DNA from: Cyanoderma ruficeps
Taxonomy: Eukaryota > Chordata > Aves > Passeriformes > Timaliidae
NCBI GenBank assembly: GCA_008694505.1
Contig: VZDJ01000346.1
Span: 10,403,244-10,467,243 of the forward strand
Length of the DNA stretch: 64,000 nucleotides
Direction: 5' to 3'
Position 1 is the stretch's first letter. The number at the start of each line of letters is the position of its first letter. A program made the position numbers and the translations under genes. Below, piece by piece: positions 34,909 to 49,439 of the stretch. The notes under the pieces are model-generated. The model was not told the origin of the DNA and ran no database searches. It worked only from the letters and a program-made list of their open reading frames with translations.

Positions 34909-37900
34909 ATATTTATTTAGCAAATATATTTGCAAAGGCTAACTTGAACCTAGAGATACTACTCTTCCTGGGTTCCTGTGGAATCAATACAGTAAGAAAA
35001 AGAGAGGCTTCTCCAGAAGGCAGATCTGAGTGTCTAAATTCAGCTCCAGAGCCCCAGGCAGTTCCATGCTGTCAGTGCAGCACCCGCAGCTCCACTGCCA
35101 GCCCAGCTGCTCCTTCCTGCCTCCATGACACCATCATGGCCCTGGTGCAAGTGTCTGTTGAACTGTCTACTGAAACTGTTTCAGGGAGGATAAGGTAATG
35201 AAAAAGTATTTTCCTTCTTCATCACTTTGGCAGAGAATCTTTTTAAGCTACAGAAAGGAACTCATCTGATTTACTGTACAGTCCTACAAAATGCTGATCT
35301 AGCACAGCTGAGGGGCTGAGAGAGATTAGCTACAGTGCTATTGGAGTCTCTGAGAGCAATGGAATTATTCCACCATTATTTCCACAGTCTGCAAAGACTG
35401 GTTATGTTGCAGTCATTGAGAAAACCAGCAGTCAAACATGTACAAACTAATTTCTGATTTTGAAGTTGCTGTTTAAGGTCTATGAATCAATGCCACGAAA
35501 ATTAGAGTTCAGAAAATTTTTGAAGAAAACAAAGAAAATGCTCATAAAATTTTTCTGCCAAATAACTGGAGTTGGAAAGCCATTACTGTTGTTACTTTAG
35601 ATAGAACTAGGTTTTGTGTCTCCATATCAAACAGCAGGTTTTCTTCTTTAACACTTTTAAAGCTCTGATTTTCAGATGTAAATTGGTTCAGCTCATAGGA
35701 TGAAGATCTCCTAGAAAGGAGAGATGAAATACCTCAGATGACTCTGGTTAAGTGAATGAGCTCTGTAAAGCTGTTGCATTTTCCAATGTGATCTGGGACA
35801 TAAATAATGAAAGGTGTGTAGCAAAGGCTCTAGTTGTAATTGCTGCACACACGTGCACTTGCATTTTCACAGGTGACTGGACAGTCTTTTTGTTGTGTAA
35901 AATAATGGGAGAGCTGCTTCAACCCTAGTATTTCAGATTTTGTATGGGAAGATCTAATTATTTAACTGTGTGATGGCTTTGGCTCTAAGTTTGTTTGCTT
36001 TTTGCTTGAAATATAGGCTACATCAATATTTTTAAAAAGAGGACACACAAATAGTTTTGTTCTAATTAATCTGTTACTGAAACATAACTTTAAATAGAGA
36101 TCTTGTAGATGACAAAAATTATGATTAACTTTCAATATGCTAGGGTCATGAATTTATTAACTACTGAGTGTTTTTAAGATTACATAGAGAAATTCAAAGT
36201 GTGAACTTATCACTGTTACTGTCTATGCCAACACATAAGAAAAAGATAACCTTGCATCAAAGCATTTAATTTTTTTTACAATTGCAATAAAAGTAATTGA
36301 TTTTCCTAAGTTCCAGGCTTGCAGACTTGTGCATTTGATATGTAGCCTCTTTGACTTAATTGAATTAAAAAAAATGACTGAGAAATGCAGCAATTAAAAA
36401 TATTGCCATGCTAGTAGCAATTTTCTGAATGCCTACCTAGCATTCTTATTTTTAAGCAATGCTATATTTAGAAGGACATTTCATTCTTTCAGAAGAGAAA
36501 TGAATCTATCAGGACTAGGACTATTATGCAGGAATATTAAATATTCACATATTTTGTACTATTTGGTTGCTAATATTAGCCCAGTATTCATTAGGACCTA
36601 TGTTCTACTATTGGTTAGAATTTTTTTTATCTCGGATTGCTATAATTGTCATCTTTGATCTATATTGTATTGAAAAATAAAACAACTGTCCCGTTTCTTA
36701 TATCTCCCCTCTAGAATGCTGGTAAAAAATACTACAAAAGCAATATTTTAACATGTTAACATTTGTAATATCCCCAGATGACTGTGATGGTCCTCCTTTC
36801 ATAATCAAAACCCACTCTTCTGGAGAGATTTGCTGCCCCCAAATCTGAATAAATTATACATTTTATAAATGTCATATTCATTCAGAAGCCAGTATTTTTA
36901 TTACAACTTTGTTTTGAACTTTGATATTAAAACTTTGTTTTGAACATTTTCCTATCAGTGTCAGACACACATTTCTGGAAGATATAGTAAGCTTTTACTT
37001 TTTCATAGGTTAATATTCAGACTGTTACAGTGGCTGGTTAAAAATTTCCAGTGCCTGATTGTGCGGTGACTCCATTACGGGTTTGTAGTTCTGCTGCCTA
37101 GAATGCCTGTGTTAGTGTAAAATGAAACACCAAAAGGTCTTTCCTCCTCATGCTATATGTAAAGAAGGAGCACTTAAATTAGATGTTTCTCTCTCTAGAA
37201 AATGAGGATAGAACTTATATAGGGATATACCTGAGATGATAATGGAATTATCCCAAGAAAAGAAAGATATTGTGAAAGACGTGTTCGTGTTTAACAAGAT
37301 TTTTTCCCACACAAGAAGTTATGTATTTCTTCCAATGCTCCAAATAAGTTTTAAATTAAGTAAATTCTAGTTTAATATTTTTATTTTACTTTCATTTAAG
37401 TTACACAAGATAGGATTTTCAATTTTTGTAATTTTATATACATTTGGTATATAAAAGTGTTCTGGGAGATGACCATTTAAGTCTGTCAGTTCTTCATATT
37501 TTAATACAGACTAATTTGAAGTTGCTAACTTCCCCCAACTCATTTTTATGGATGAAGCTTGTAAGAAAATATTTAGGTTAGAGCCTCTCTCTGGCAAATA
37601 AAACGCTTCATGGTATTCTAGTTTTGCTTTCTTGAAAATTTTGTTTTCAAAATGAAATAATAGAGCCGAATTTTAGTTTAACTTGCATTCTTTTATTCTG
37701 TTACAAGTCTACTAATGTAATTAGATCACTTCTGATTTAATCTTACTGTGAAAGAAAAGAAATAATGTCCATCATTTCTCATAATTTATGTCAAAACCTA
37801 TAAGGGCCATTTGGGAGTGAGAGACTGCAGACAACCTTGCTCCAGCCCTGTAGAATTTAAGCCATGAATTTGTACTTCCTGAACTGTCTTTTCTGCCTGA

Positions 37901-40900
37901 GGAAGAGTGAAGAGAACAGCAATCTGAAGTGAGTTGTAGTGCCCATCCTGGTGAAATCTTGAAACAAGTGAAAACACAGTCTGTCACATTGGAACTGTAT
38001 TCTTTGGTTTTGTAAGATTTTTTTGCTTTCTTGATAAAAAGGACACGTATTTTGTTTTCATATTCACTGTACGGGTTTCCAAATTTCCCATTAGCAGTAA
38101 ATTAACATTTACTGTTACCACTGATTGAGCAAGAGTTGCATGTAGTGAAAGCATGGATTGTAGATTGACTCCTAATACTTTGTTGATGTCTTTATTCTTC
38201 TTACACAATAAGGTGTTTTCTGGTAATTTCTGTAAAAAGTGATACTATTTTACCTTCTAAGAAGTGGAGGAACATCATAATATCTAGTGTTCCACCAAAT
38301 GCAGCCAAATAGATAAATATGTGTAATAAATGCAGAAAATTGAGACACCTTGTCCAGAAATATCCTAGCAAGAGAGTAAAATGACAGTTATCCATTATAA
38401 CTATTGAAATTAATCAATGGACAGACTAAGCTATTCACTGTACCTGTAAAAGGTGAAGAAGTTAGCAAGCCTTGTTGTATTAGCACTTAATGGTTTTCAC
38501 TATTGGTTCTGGAGTATGTTCCCTTTTTTTAAAAAAACTTAATTACTTGATTAACCTCATACATCTTTGACTACTCTGCTACCTCTGGATATTTTTGTGT
38601 AACATCAATTTGTGCAGTACACACGGTATAAAGGTTCACATTTTAATAAACTGAAATTAGTGTATGTTTCACAAACACAATGAAGCTTTGGGTTAAAGTT
38701 CAAGAATAATCACATGTGTAGAAAGTATTCTGCTTACAGTAATAAAAAGTGAAGGAGCTGAAGGAAATTGAAAATTGATATTTTCACTTATGACATCAGC
38801 TTTTATGTAGATACAGGTTTAGGGTTTTTTTTGTTTACAGTAGATAAAGGGAGGACAGCAGGGCTTTCAGTGGTTCTTGTTCTCTCTCTACAGACAGTTA
38901 ACTCACCCTTAAGAGCACGCACACTATTTGAGTTACACAAATCAATTTTTATACAAATGTTTCTGGAAATAAAAAATATTTCAAGAATATTTCTGATTTA
39001 AAGCTAAAAGAAAGGTATTCCAATAATTAAGTGCAAAGTAGAAGTTATGAATGCACTTGACTGTTACTAAAAATCTGAAATATCCTCTGTTTGTATCATG
39101 ATTCAACTATTTTTGAAAAATAAACAATAGCTACTCAAAATCTTTTGGGGTCTCATTAAGAAAATCTTTCTGATACAAATTTTTTTTACTGTACTACAAT
39201 ACAAAACACCTTAACACTATTTTATCTCTAGCAGACAATATATAAATATAGCTGTCGTATTGCCTAGAATGATCTTTGTCCCTACAGCTTTCTACTAGCT
39301 GTATTTGGTGGAAAATCCCCATAGTTCTGTTGCTAAAGAAATGGGTGCTAACGAAATTAACTCCTGTCCTGATAAATTCATCCAGTTTGGTCAAGTAAGA
39401 ATGAAAGTAAAGAAATTCTAAAAGGGCGTATTTAATTAATATTATTTCTAAGAGCTGGCATCTGATAGTTGAAGCTTTTTTTGTGCTGTCAGCTGCACCA
39501 TTTCCAACTGAAGCACTGTTTTTAATTTGCTTCTGACAGACAGCCGTGCCAGTCAAAATGCACGAGTCTGGTTCCTATCAGTTTTTGTTCATTTGCTTAT
39601 TCACTTCCTTGCTTTGCTACAGCCTACTTGCGCTTCCTCAATCTGTCAGATACACTTAAAGGAAATTGTAGTCTACATTTCTACCCTAGTTTTGTTTCTC
39701 CGTGTTTCTTTATTTTAATAATCTGTTTTATCCAGTTTTAGTTAGAGCAGACTGATCTAAATTCTTTGGCGGATGGATAGATTGAGTCAAGGTGCTTGTG
39801 AGAATGATGCCAAAATGCTGAACGTACAGTGAAATCACCCAACCCTGTTTCTGCCTGTACTGAAGAGGAATACAAAGCTTTTTTCAGGACTGCTACTTTC
39901 CATCTCCAGCAGCTATGTGGGTGTTTCCTGGGCAGAGGTGGAGAGGGAATTGACCTTAACATTGTTAACAAGTTTTGGAATTGTCTGCACTCTCACAAAG
40001 AAGGAAGTGATTAGAAACAAGAACAAATCTGACTTAGATTATCATTTTGCACTCCCAAAATACATTTTTTCTGCCTTGAATAAATGTTGCCCCTGAAGCA
40101 GCACAAGTAGGTTTTGTTCCTTTCTCTGGGCTTTTGGTAAAAATAGAGCAAAAGTGCATCATCCACAAGACTCATATCTTAGTGTGCTCATCTTTGTCTC
40201 TCTCTTTCTGCTTCTTTTGTTTTCTGTCCTTGAGGAAGGATGTTGCTATTGCAAAAGTGTTCACTGGGAAGTCTAGTGGTTGAAAATAAAGTTGTAAAAC
40301 TTGTGTGTCAGATAGAATACTATTCTCTACTGAGTACTGAGAATCCAAGAGTTTCTCAGAACACATTTCCCAGTATCTGCAGCATGGTACATGTTACATG
40401 TTCTCTGGATTTAGATATACAACTCAACTTTGAGGTATTCATAATAGCACAAAATTAAAATGTATACCGAGTCTCTCCATGTTTCCTGTGTCTTGGTTTC
40501 CACAAAAAGGGAGCATCTGTGCAACAGTTACAGTATACTATAAAAAATAGCTGATCACAGAGGTGAGGATACCTGAGTCCTGATGCACAACAAAAGATTT
40601 GTTTAGGTTTACCTTTGGCCTTCTCCTAAGTTCCATTATCTGCAGGGTGTATGGCACTGTAGTATCTACTGCCCATGTAACATAGCTGTATCTCTTGCAG
40701 CAAAACTTGTAGCTAGCCCTGAAGTCAGGTTTTTAACTGTAGTGTGTGGTGATGTGGGTTCTCCCAGGTTATTCTTGTTTCTTGTTGGACATGGAGGTTG
40801 ATGAATTTTATACAAGTTATGTTTTCTCATGTTTTTTAGGAAAAGTTGAAATACTCTAATTAGAAAATGATTAAAGTATGAAAAAAAATGACATCGTCCT

Positions 40901-43900
40901 CATTTGAAAACAGAAAGTTCTGCCTCCTGGATACTTCAGGTCTTAAAAACACTATTTTGCCATCAGTACAACTGTGCTACCAGGAAAAAGGAGGAATCCA
41001 GTATAACCCCATGACTGTGCACTTGATAATCATTTCACTCTTAATAATCTAATCCATCCATTGTAATGAAGCAATTAGCTTGCTCTGCCCCTAGCTGTAA
41101 TCTAAGAGCGAATAACGACATTTATTCTTGTTTCAATGGTTTTGCCGTTGAACACTATTAGGTGGGGTTTATTTGACCTATCCTTTCAGGCCTTTTACAT
41201 TGCAGGAAAAATATGTTTATATATGTCAGGAAATCTGTTGCAAGGACATTTATGATAGATGAATTTAGCTTGCTGTCATAAATTTCCTTGGTTCAGAAAT
41301 AAAGGTAATATAACATTGTAAGAAATAAAATGGAAAAAAAAATACAAGGCAAGGAAAGGAGAAACCACAGCTGCCATTAGTTCCTCAGGTTTCATTTGAA
41401 GTGATCAAAGAAGTGATCTGTGACTAAGTATTACTCATTCCTGATCTCATCAGTGAGCCTCAGAAGCTTCCATGTATTTTTCAATTTCTTTTATGGTCTA
41501 ACACTCAATTTCAATATATATTATTTTTCTAAGTCTGTCTGGTTAAAATAGGAACAAAAATTTCTTGTATAATTTTAAAATGGGATAAACACAAGATTTT
41601 TTTTGATGCATAATATTTAAGGATAAAGTATGTGAGTATGTTTATTTTGACTTCATAAGGATTTGGTAGCACTTGTTTTCTTTCTCATTTTTTTTCTTTC
41701 CCCTCCAGTGCTTATTCCTTGTAAGAGGTTTTTATGATACAGGTAGATTTTTCTAGTGTAACTGTTACTCTACTCCTACAAGGACGAGGAATTCAGCCTC
41801 AGATACGGCATTTGGGAGATGTGAGGAGAAGGAAGGCAGGAGGAAGTGTTTGGGTTTTGTTCAGTGCAACAACTGAAAGGCAGTTCCAAGTAAAAAGTGA
41901 CATTAGGAAGTTTTTGAGAGGAGAAAGCACCTTTCTTTTGTGTAGAGTTTTTCCAAGGTTTTATTTATCTTCAGATTCTACCAACAGATTTTTCTATTGC
42001 AGTGTATTGTGCATGTTCTTCTAAGCTCATTGGGATCTTTTCACATCCTCAGTAAGGTCTTGATGTACTTAAGACTTCATTAGACCTTCTCAAGTTTTTT
42101 GGGAATTTGCATGGTCACTGAGGTAATGAAAGATTATTTTCAATTTTTTGGTAGGATTTTTTTTTTACAGAACTTTTCATTTGATCCTAAAAGCCAGACA
42201 AGTTTTGATATCTGGATTCTGATGGAAGAAACCTGAGTTTCTGCCAGGTCCTTTCCCCAGCTCTTTGGCAGCCTCACTGGCAGGCTGGTGGGAAGCCATA
42301 TTCTGCATCCTTTGACTCATTCAGTCCCTGGTTCTTCAGCAGCAGAGACAGCTGGAGCTTCCAGGGCCCTTAATTCTGGGCAGCATGTCAGGCAGCTTTT
42401 CACAAAACTGAACTCCCAATTAAAGTGGGTCGAAAAAAAGTAATTCCAGTTTGTGGAAAAGTTCTAAATATATGGTATTCATTTTTTTTCATAAAACAGA
42501 ATCACTTCTAGGTTTGAACCTTTGTATATTCCTTTCCTTATGTGAATTTTGAATCCTCTCCTCCCTAGATTTTTTGGTAACTCAAATGTAACTCCTTTCT
42601 CTCATTTTCCTTTCTCTCTTCTGTCAGAGACAGAACAATGTTTATAGTTAAAGAGTACTTTCACAAATTAAATATTGAAATGTTAAGAATGCATGATCTG
42701 ACATTTTTCAGGTAAGACAAAATTTCAGCCCAGTTATTCTATACAATAAGAAATTAAGTTGGACTGCCTCTCTCTTTACTGGGGACTGAAGTCTCTAAAA
42801 TAACCACTGAAACTACAGAAACCAGCTAACTTTTAATGCTGAATAAGCATAAAATGTTAAATTGGTTTTGTTCTATTATTTGATTAAAATGGACCAATGC
42901 TTCATTCTTATATTAATCTAGCAGCATAGTGGACTAAACCTCTGCTATGAAAACTTTGATATTATCTATACCATATAGTATTTAAATATACTTTTCTGTG
43001 TATTCAACACAGACAACAAATAAAATGTACTTCTAATTATTGTTGTCACTTAACAAGTAGCTTTCTGTTGTCTAATTTGAACAAGAAACTTCTTTAACTC
43101 CTCAAAAAACTAAATTAGTCCCATCCTTATAGAGTAGTACAGAACAAATTTAATTGCCTACATTTGCTTATTTTTCCTTGTCTAATTTGTATCATTAGCA
43201 TTTGGGGGCAGCTCACAAGAGTTTTTATTATTGTAGATGTTCATGTAGCCATGGGTTCATGTAGCTCTGGGTTATGCTAAAATTTGTGGTGAACATTTGC
43301 CTTTAAGGTTTTTTTTAAAAACATAATTGTGATTGGCATTCCCCAAAGGATCTAATCTTAAATAAGCCTCTGCTTTCATTAATTTTTGGATAATCCAGAA
43401 GAGAACACATGCTGAAAACAAAAAGAGGCAAGAATAAAAATTTATAAATGAATAAGGAGAATAGTAAACAGAACTAACACAATTTTCAGCCTTAATTTTA
43501 TTTGAAAGATGAATCCTTGTTAATCAGTTTCTTTAAATATAATGGAGGCACACTACAAAGTCAGACACATGGTGGATTTTTTTCTTTTTCCGTTTATCAT
43601 CAGATATTCAAAGACATTAAGATAAAATGTACGTAGTTTCACACTTTCACCTGTTTTTAGGGTGGGTGGGTTTTTTTTGTTTAGTTGTTTTTTTGTTTTT
43701 TGTTCACTGTCACCATCATAATTTGAAAAAATTTAAAACAGTTTTCTAAAAAAGGTCGGGGCCAGAGAATAACACCCTTCTGTTTTCTAGTTTATAACTT
43801 TGTTGAGCCATTCTCCCAGGACCACTTTACTGGAGCAGTTCCATACACTCAGATAGATGCCCTTTTAGTCAGGGGTCAATCTCTGAGAAAAAAATAGATA

Positions 43901-44989
43901 GCTGCATGAGAAGGGGCAAAAGAATAAGAGAATAAGGGGAAGATCTCTGAGATATTCACAGATAAACAGTTTGGAGAAAAATGAAATTTCTTCCAGAATT
44001 TTTTTCTAAATGATGAAGAGCAAGTGTTCTAGTCAGAAGAATGCTTTGAAAGATGAGAAAGAATGCTGAGGGTGTGGTCTTACACCTATAGGATAAACTT
44101 AATTACAGTCTACTGACCCTTTCCATTGAGGAAGTTATCACAACATCCTAAACAACTGGTAGATTTTATTTTCATTTTTTGCCCCTCCGAGCTTATTTAA
44201 CATTCCAAGGGAGAAATCTTGAAGCTTGACTTGTGGGTGAATCTGCACTTGGAAGAACAGAACTAATTCCCTCTGTTTTTCACCATTCTTGCTTCAAGCC
44301 TGAGTGACTTTATGGCAGATTTTCCCAGAATTGTGTTTATTCCTTGTTTCAGGCTGCACACGCAAATCTGTATGTAAGGTTGTGGTGCTGCTGCCAGACT
44401 GTTTCATACATATAGAAGTAATTTCCTTGGAAAAAAATCTGGGTTTTTTTCTGAAATCCTTGAAGCTGAGGAGGATTTTTTTATTATCTTGGAATTAATT
44501 TGGGGAGTGGTGATCAGTTTTTCAGAAAGGTTTTTTTCTTATACTCTTTACCTGATATCCATATCAGACTTAAAACATACAAAGAAATTTTGGATCAAAC
44601 TGGACTTTTCAGCTTTCACCTTGGCACTTAATTCACATCTGGAAGTCCTTGCTCCTTCTAAATAAAAGTTGGATTTTCTGGGAAGGGTTATGTGTCCTGA
44701 TAGTGTCTTCGGTGATGGAAAGTCTGTGAAGAAGATTTTCAGGGCTTCTCTCTGGAGAACAATGTAGTGATGGAACTGAAATCATGTTCTTTCTGTCCTT
44801 CAGAATTTTTGGTTATTTAAATTCGTCCTTTTTCTTCAGTTTCTATTATAAAATGGCATGCCAACCAAAAAGTCTGACAGAGTAAATGTCAGAAGATTAG
44901 GCTGAACTAAGAGACATTTGGAGAATTCTGAATAAGTAAAAAATTTGAAACTTCCTTGTGTCCTTTTTTGCTGTGATGAGGTGGGAGAT
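34909..44989 (+). other. RIMS2: RIMS2 intron 1, mostly featureless
   Basis: AT-rich intron. It contains an exon-like segment ending in an AAG|GTAATG donor (about 34990-35194), a small duplication at 36905-36945, a GC-richer patch of unknown origin at 42210-42420, and T-rich tracts around 43663-43705. No RIMS2 exon recognised. Confidence 0.5.
36905..36945. repeat. Two copies of AACTTTGTTTTGAAC, period 26
   Basis: The 15-base word occurs at 36905-36919 and 36931-36945, with related A/T-rich sequence between, consistent with a small tandem duplication. Confidence 0.75.
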
Positions 44990-45188
44990 TGTGTTGAGGT
45001 GGAAGGTTGTGCCTCTTCTGCCAGGCAACCAGGGATAGACAAGGGAAAATGGCCTCAAGTTGCACCAGGGGAGGTTCAGTTTGGATATTGTCATGGTGTG
45101 GTTTAGTGGGTATGGTGGTATTCCATCTAAGATTGAACTTGATGGTCCTGGAGGTCCTTTATAACTTTAATGATTCTGTGATTTCACT
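44990..45188 (+). mobile_element. CR1 LINE 3' fragment with internal deletion
   Basis: The left part matches the end of CR1 ORF2 (GGGAAAATGGCCTCAAGTTG, then CACCAGGGGAGGTTCAG, TTGGATATTG). It then jumps to the 3' untranslated end (GGTTTAGTGGGTATGGTGG, GAACTTGATGGTCCTGGAGG) and a TGATTCTGTGATTT tail. The missing middle marks a deletion of the segment that normally joins these parts. Confidence 0.85.
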
Positions 45189-48100
45189 GTTTTGGAAAGG
45201 AGGTTGTTTTCCTCTGAGTACAAGTTAAAAGCTAACAGAAGAGCAGTGGGAAATCTGTGACTTTGCACCAAAAACCTCTGCAGAGTCTAGTCTCTGCCCA
45301 CTTCCAGGAAGAGAATGAAGAAACTGAGGATATCCGATCATTATCAAATGTTAGCATGATAAAATTTTTATAGGCTTACTTTTTGAGAATATGTACTGAA
45401 ATCAGTATTTCTATTTAATTTTGTGTTCATCTGTTGTCTTCTCTTTTGTCTACAGAACATTTAGAAAAAAGGCCACCCAAAAGGTTATGGACATAACCCC
45501 TTACAAGGAATATTTTGTGCTATGTTATGCACAAAAATTTTAAAGAACTTCTCTTGGTTTTTGTTTGTTTTGTTTTGTTGTTTTGAAGTGGCATAGATCA
45601 GAAAGTCTGTTGGTAATATGGCCATGTAAAATCATCAAGCATGTTTTATAATTTTTTTTATTATTTGCTACAGCTATGCCTATATTTAGCCCATTTTCAC
45701 CTCTTTGCTTTTTGTTACATTATTGATCTAAAGCTCAACTGGCATATTATTGCCAGTCACGTTTGAATGACTCTGTGGGTCTTTCCAAAATGCTATTTTC
45801 CCACTTCCGGGGTCCCTATGGACCTAATTTCACGTCTAAGTTCTAACCTTGACAGATTGGGTGTGTTTTACCTCTGTCTGATTACGGAACCAGAACGGCC
45901 TTTCTGTTTGCCAAATGCACAATGTGGGAGTTGGGATTGCTTTCATAGGATTGTAATACCTGTAAAAACCTAAGCTATTAATTTTTCCTCAATTTCTAAA
46001 ATAATTGTAGATTTAAAATTGCCAATTCATGAGGCTTATGTGCCTCAGGAACATCAAGAATTTCAGTTTCTAATTTTTATAAGTAATTATTTTCCAAGCT
46101 AAGGGTATAAGGTGATAGAGAAAGTAGTCATATTTGCTAGTATGCACTCCCAAGACAACTGTCACAGCTAGGAATTTGGTTTAATATTGCCAGGAGCGTG
46201 TTAAAAATATATGTGAAAAGGGATATAGTAAAATCATAGACTGAAAAATCTCAGAGGAAAGCTATAAGCCTTTGTTATGAGGAATATGACACCAAAGAAA
46301 TGTTATGACATCTCTCAAACTTTGCAGGATATGCTGTGGTAAAGGCCATAGAAGAAGCTAGTGTGGATGAGATTCAAAAAATTAATTTATGGGGCAGAAT
46401 AGTCACAGAAGCGTAAATGCATGCTGAGAAAAAGTTTGCTAATTCTAGACTGCTATTTTCAGTTCCTATAGTGCTTTACAAGATGGTACTACAACTGAAG
46501 GGGTTTCTAAGCCAATTATGTTTGGTAATGCTTATCAGCAGATCTCTTTTCTGGGCACATGTTACATAGTTTGCAATATCATTTGGTATCAGGTCTGTAA
46601 CAGTAGGCCCAGTTGTTACCCTGGTTGGTGAGGAATAGAATTAAAAACAATGTGAAACTTCTTGAATGAAGCTGGGAATATAGGTATCTGTTTATGATTT
46701 TTGAAACACATAGTGTATTCATAGTGGGATGTTACTTGGTATGGAATGATATTTTTTTCAAGAGAAATATTATAGGATATAGCAGACGGATGTGGGTTTT
46801 GCAGAAGAATCAGATTTGACTTTGTTTTGACTTGGGGCCAAAGGGGGCTTTACTAATTCAGTAATTGATAGTCATGTGCACCAAGATAAACAATCTTTGA
46901 CATGAGGGATGTCATGTGAGTGCATCCTTAGACTTTTAATGTTTTCACCTCAAATAGTGGAGAAAAATAAGTAGAATTTGTCAACAACCACAGGAATATG
47001 AGGTGCTAAGTTAGCATTGTCTTGAGAAAATAATGGATGGGCAATAGTAAAATGAGGTTAATACAGATGTGATTCACTATGTAGATAAATATGTGAAGTT
47101 CTATGCTAAGTAATTATTGATTATTCATTGATAAATATGCTGGGAAAGAAATGGTTCATCATGCCTTTCTCAGAGTCTTCTGATGTGCATTTTGCAAAGG
47201 TCAGAGACATCAGGAGTTGAAAGAGTAAGAGAAACCACACTTTCCCTGATATGTAATAACCTGATGTGGTTACCTACAGTGGAATCCAGGAACGAATCTT
47301 TAAATTCTAGAGGAGATGTGTCTTTTCCTCCCTCTCTCCATGGAACAGGGATAAAAATATTTTTTTCAATGTTTTTCTAGTTTTTCTGTAAGAGTTGGAA
47401 TGAAATATTGTTTGGTCCATCTTGACAGTTAATGAGGCTGACCTACACTGGTGCTACAGTTCATTGCAGAGTGGAGAATGATCTGGATTACCTTGTGGAC
47501 TGTAAATCTCTTTGAATTTTTGTAATAAATGCCTTGTTTTGCCTCACCTTCTCAATAATGCAAAAGACAGACAAAATATTTGTGAATGACAGACTAAAAG
47601 ATTAATGTGTACAATGACAGACTAAGTGGTTAAAAGGTACAAACTACCAAACTGATCCACTGCACCCATATACAGGCTGGTATCTTTGACAGGGCCAGGC
47701 ATAAATATGTAAAAAGGAATATCTCACCAGGCAGTTTTATAGCCTTTTTTGCCCTATATGAAAACAAATCCACCTTGACCAAATTCATTGTGTTTAAACA
47801 GAATTTTCTACATATCCCCTGAACTGTTTGGTTTTACAGTTTAGATACTTTCAGTTTATCTCAGTTTGATCTTGGGTTCTTAAAAGTACCAAGCACAGAT
47901 TTTCCAATATGGAAAACATTCTTTGCTTCTGATCACCCTTATTGTTCTTCTTGTTGGTTTTTTAAATAAAATTTCATCTTTCTGAGGGATAGTAATTAGA
48001 ACTGAAAGGTAAAGATATGAGAATACCACATATTTATCAAGTAAAATAGTAGTATATTGTCTTTCATAATAATTTCCAAAGTTATGGCTTTTGCTTTTCT

Positions 48101-49439
48101 TGATTACTACTAGGAGCTAATTTTTTTTTTCCTGAAACATAGTAGCTAATTTTTCAGAGAGCTTTATGTCTGTTGCTAGGGTTATTTTTGTCATGTGCAT
48201 TACTTTTTACATACTCACACTTACTGTTATCTAGCATTTAGTTACTAGATTACAGTAAGTCTGTACCATTGGGGAATTCTTTCACCGAAGTTTATATTTT
48301 TGTATTTGCCTTGTGTTACGATAACAATCTTCAGGCTTTGAGAACTGCCGTTATGAAATGAGAATGCACTAGGTATAGGATTGAACATATATTTAATTTA
48401 AAACATTTCAATGCTCCCCTATGAAGGTTTTCTCAGATTTTTCTTGTCCTAGGTACAGTCCAGATGAGGAATTCCTGTAGTTTGATAATTTTATTAAATT
48501 GGTAAGATCTGAAGTAGATTTGAATATAAATATTACTCACTTGCCTTCTAATGCTCCAGTTACTGAACTTAAATCTTTTTGCACCTCAGAATTGCAAGAC
48601 AGCATTTTCTTATTAGTGTTAGACTGTAATAGTTATATATGCAAATGTAAGGGAAATTCTGAAAAATGTGATCTAAACATAAATATGATTTTATGCAGTA
48701 AAACTAACCCCTTTTTTTGTTTAGAATTTTCGTAAAGTATTTGGTTTGCTTTAAAAAGAGCAAAACTGTGCTAAGTGGAATAATTTAAAGAATATAGACA
48801 TATGTGTATATGGTCATAGTACAAGATTTATTTACTTAGCAGGAAATCCTGTTAAAATGATATATGTGACTATAATTTAGATAACAGAACAGATGGAGTG
48901 CTGTTCTTTTCAGGTTAAGGTTTTAAAATTTATTTATTTAATATCCATTTTTATCTCTGGGTTTTTGTGAATTATTTTGGTTGGTTTTGTTTTGGTAACC
49001 TTTAGAAAATTTGGCATTACACTGCTTTCTGATAGTTTTGGGAAGATTATAATGTACCTACTGTGTTGCATTTGCACTGTATCCTGTGAGAGCAGTGCTT
49101 GAGAAATGTGCAAGGCTCCTACAAGCCAGAAGATTCCACAGAGTACAGAAATACCTGTTGAAGACTATTCCCTATGTCTCGTCAGTATGTTTAAATATGC
49201 AAGGCACCTTTACAGAAGACTATTGAAAATGTACATTTTTTTTGGGGGGGGTGGATGGGGGCATGTGTACTTAAAAATATCTGGAAGAGTTTGAGGAAAA
49301 AGGGAGAAATACCAAGTTTCTACTGGTATACACATATTTAGTACCAAATTAAAATTTCATAGATTCTTTTGATTTTAAGAGGAAACATGATAATTAATCT
49401 TTATTCCTGTTCTTTTAGTATGTATGGAATGAATGGAAC
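45189..49439 (+). other. RIMS2: RIMS2 intron 1, no gene seen
   Basis: AT-rich intron with a GT/T-rich tract at 45548-45588 and a 28-base tandem duplication at 47585-47640. No exon recognised. Confidence 0.5.
47585..47640. repeat. Imperfect 28-bp tandem duplication
   Basis: Two adjacent 28-base units both begin AATGACAGACTAA and end GTAC. They differ mainly in the middle. Confidence 0.8.

Noticed and set aside
34776..35198. 140-codon + strand frame
   Set aside because: Its first 45 codons are LTR sequence. Only the segment near the donor is kept as an observation, not a gene.
41734..42024. 96-codon + strand frame
   Set aside because: No recognised family, no convincing splice borders or repeats; likely chance.
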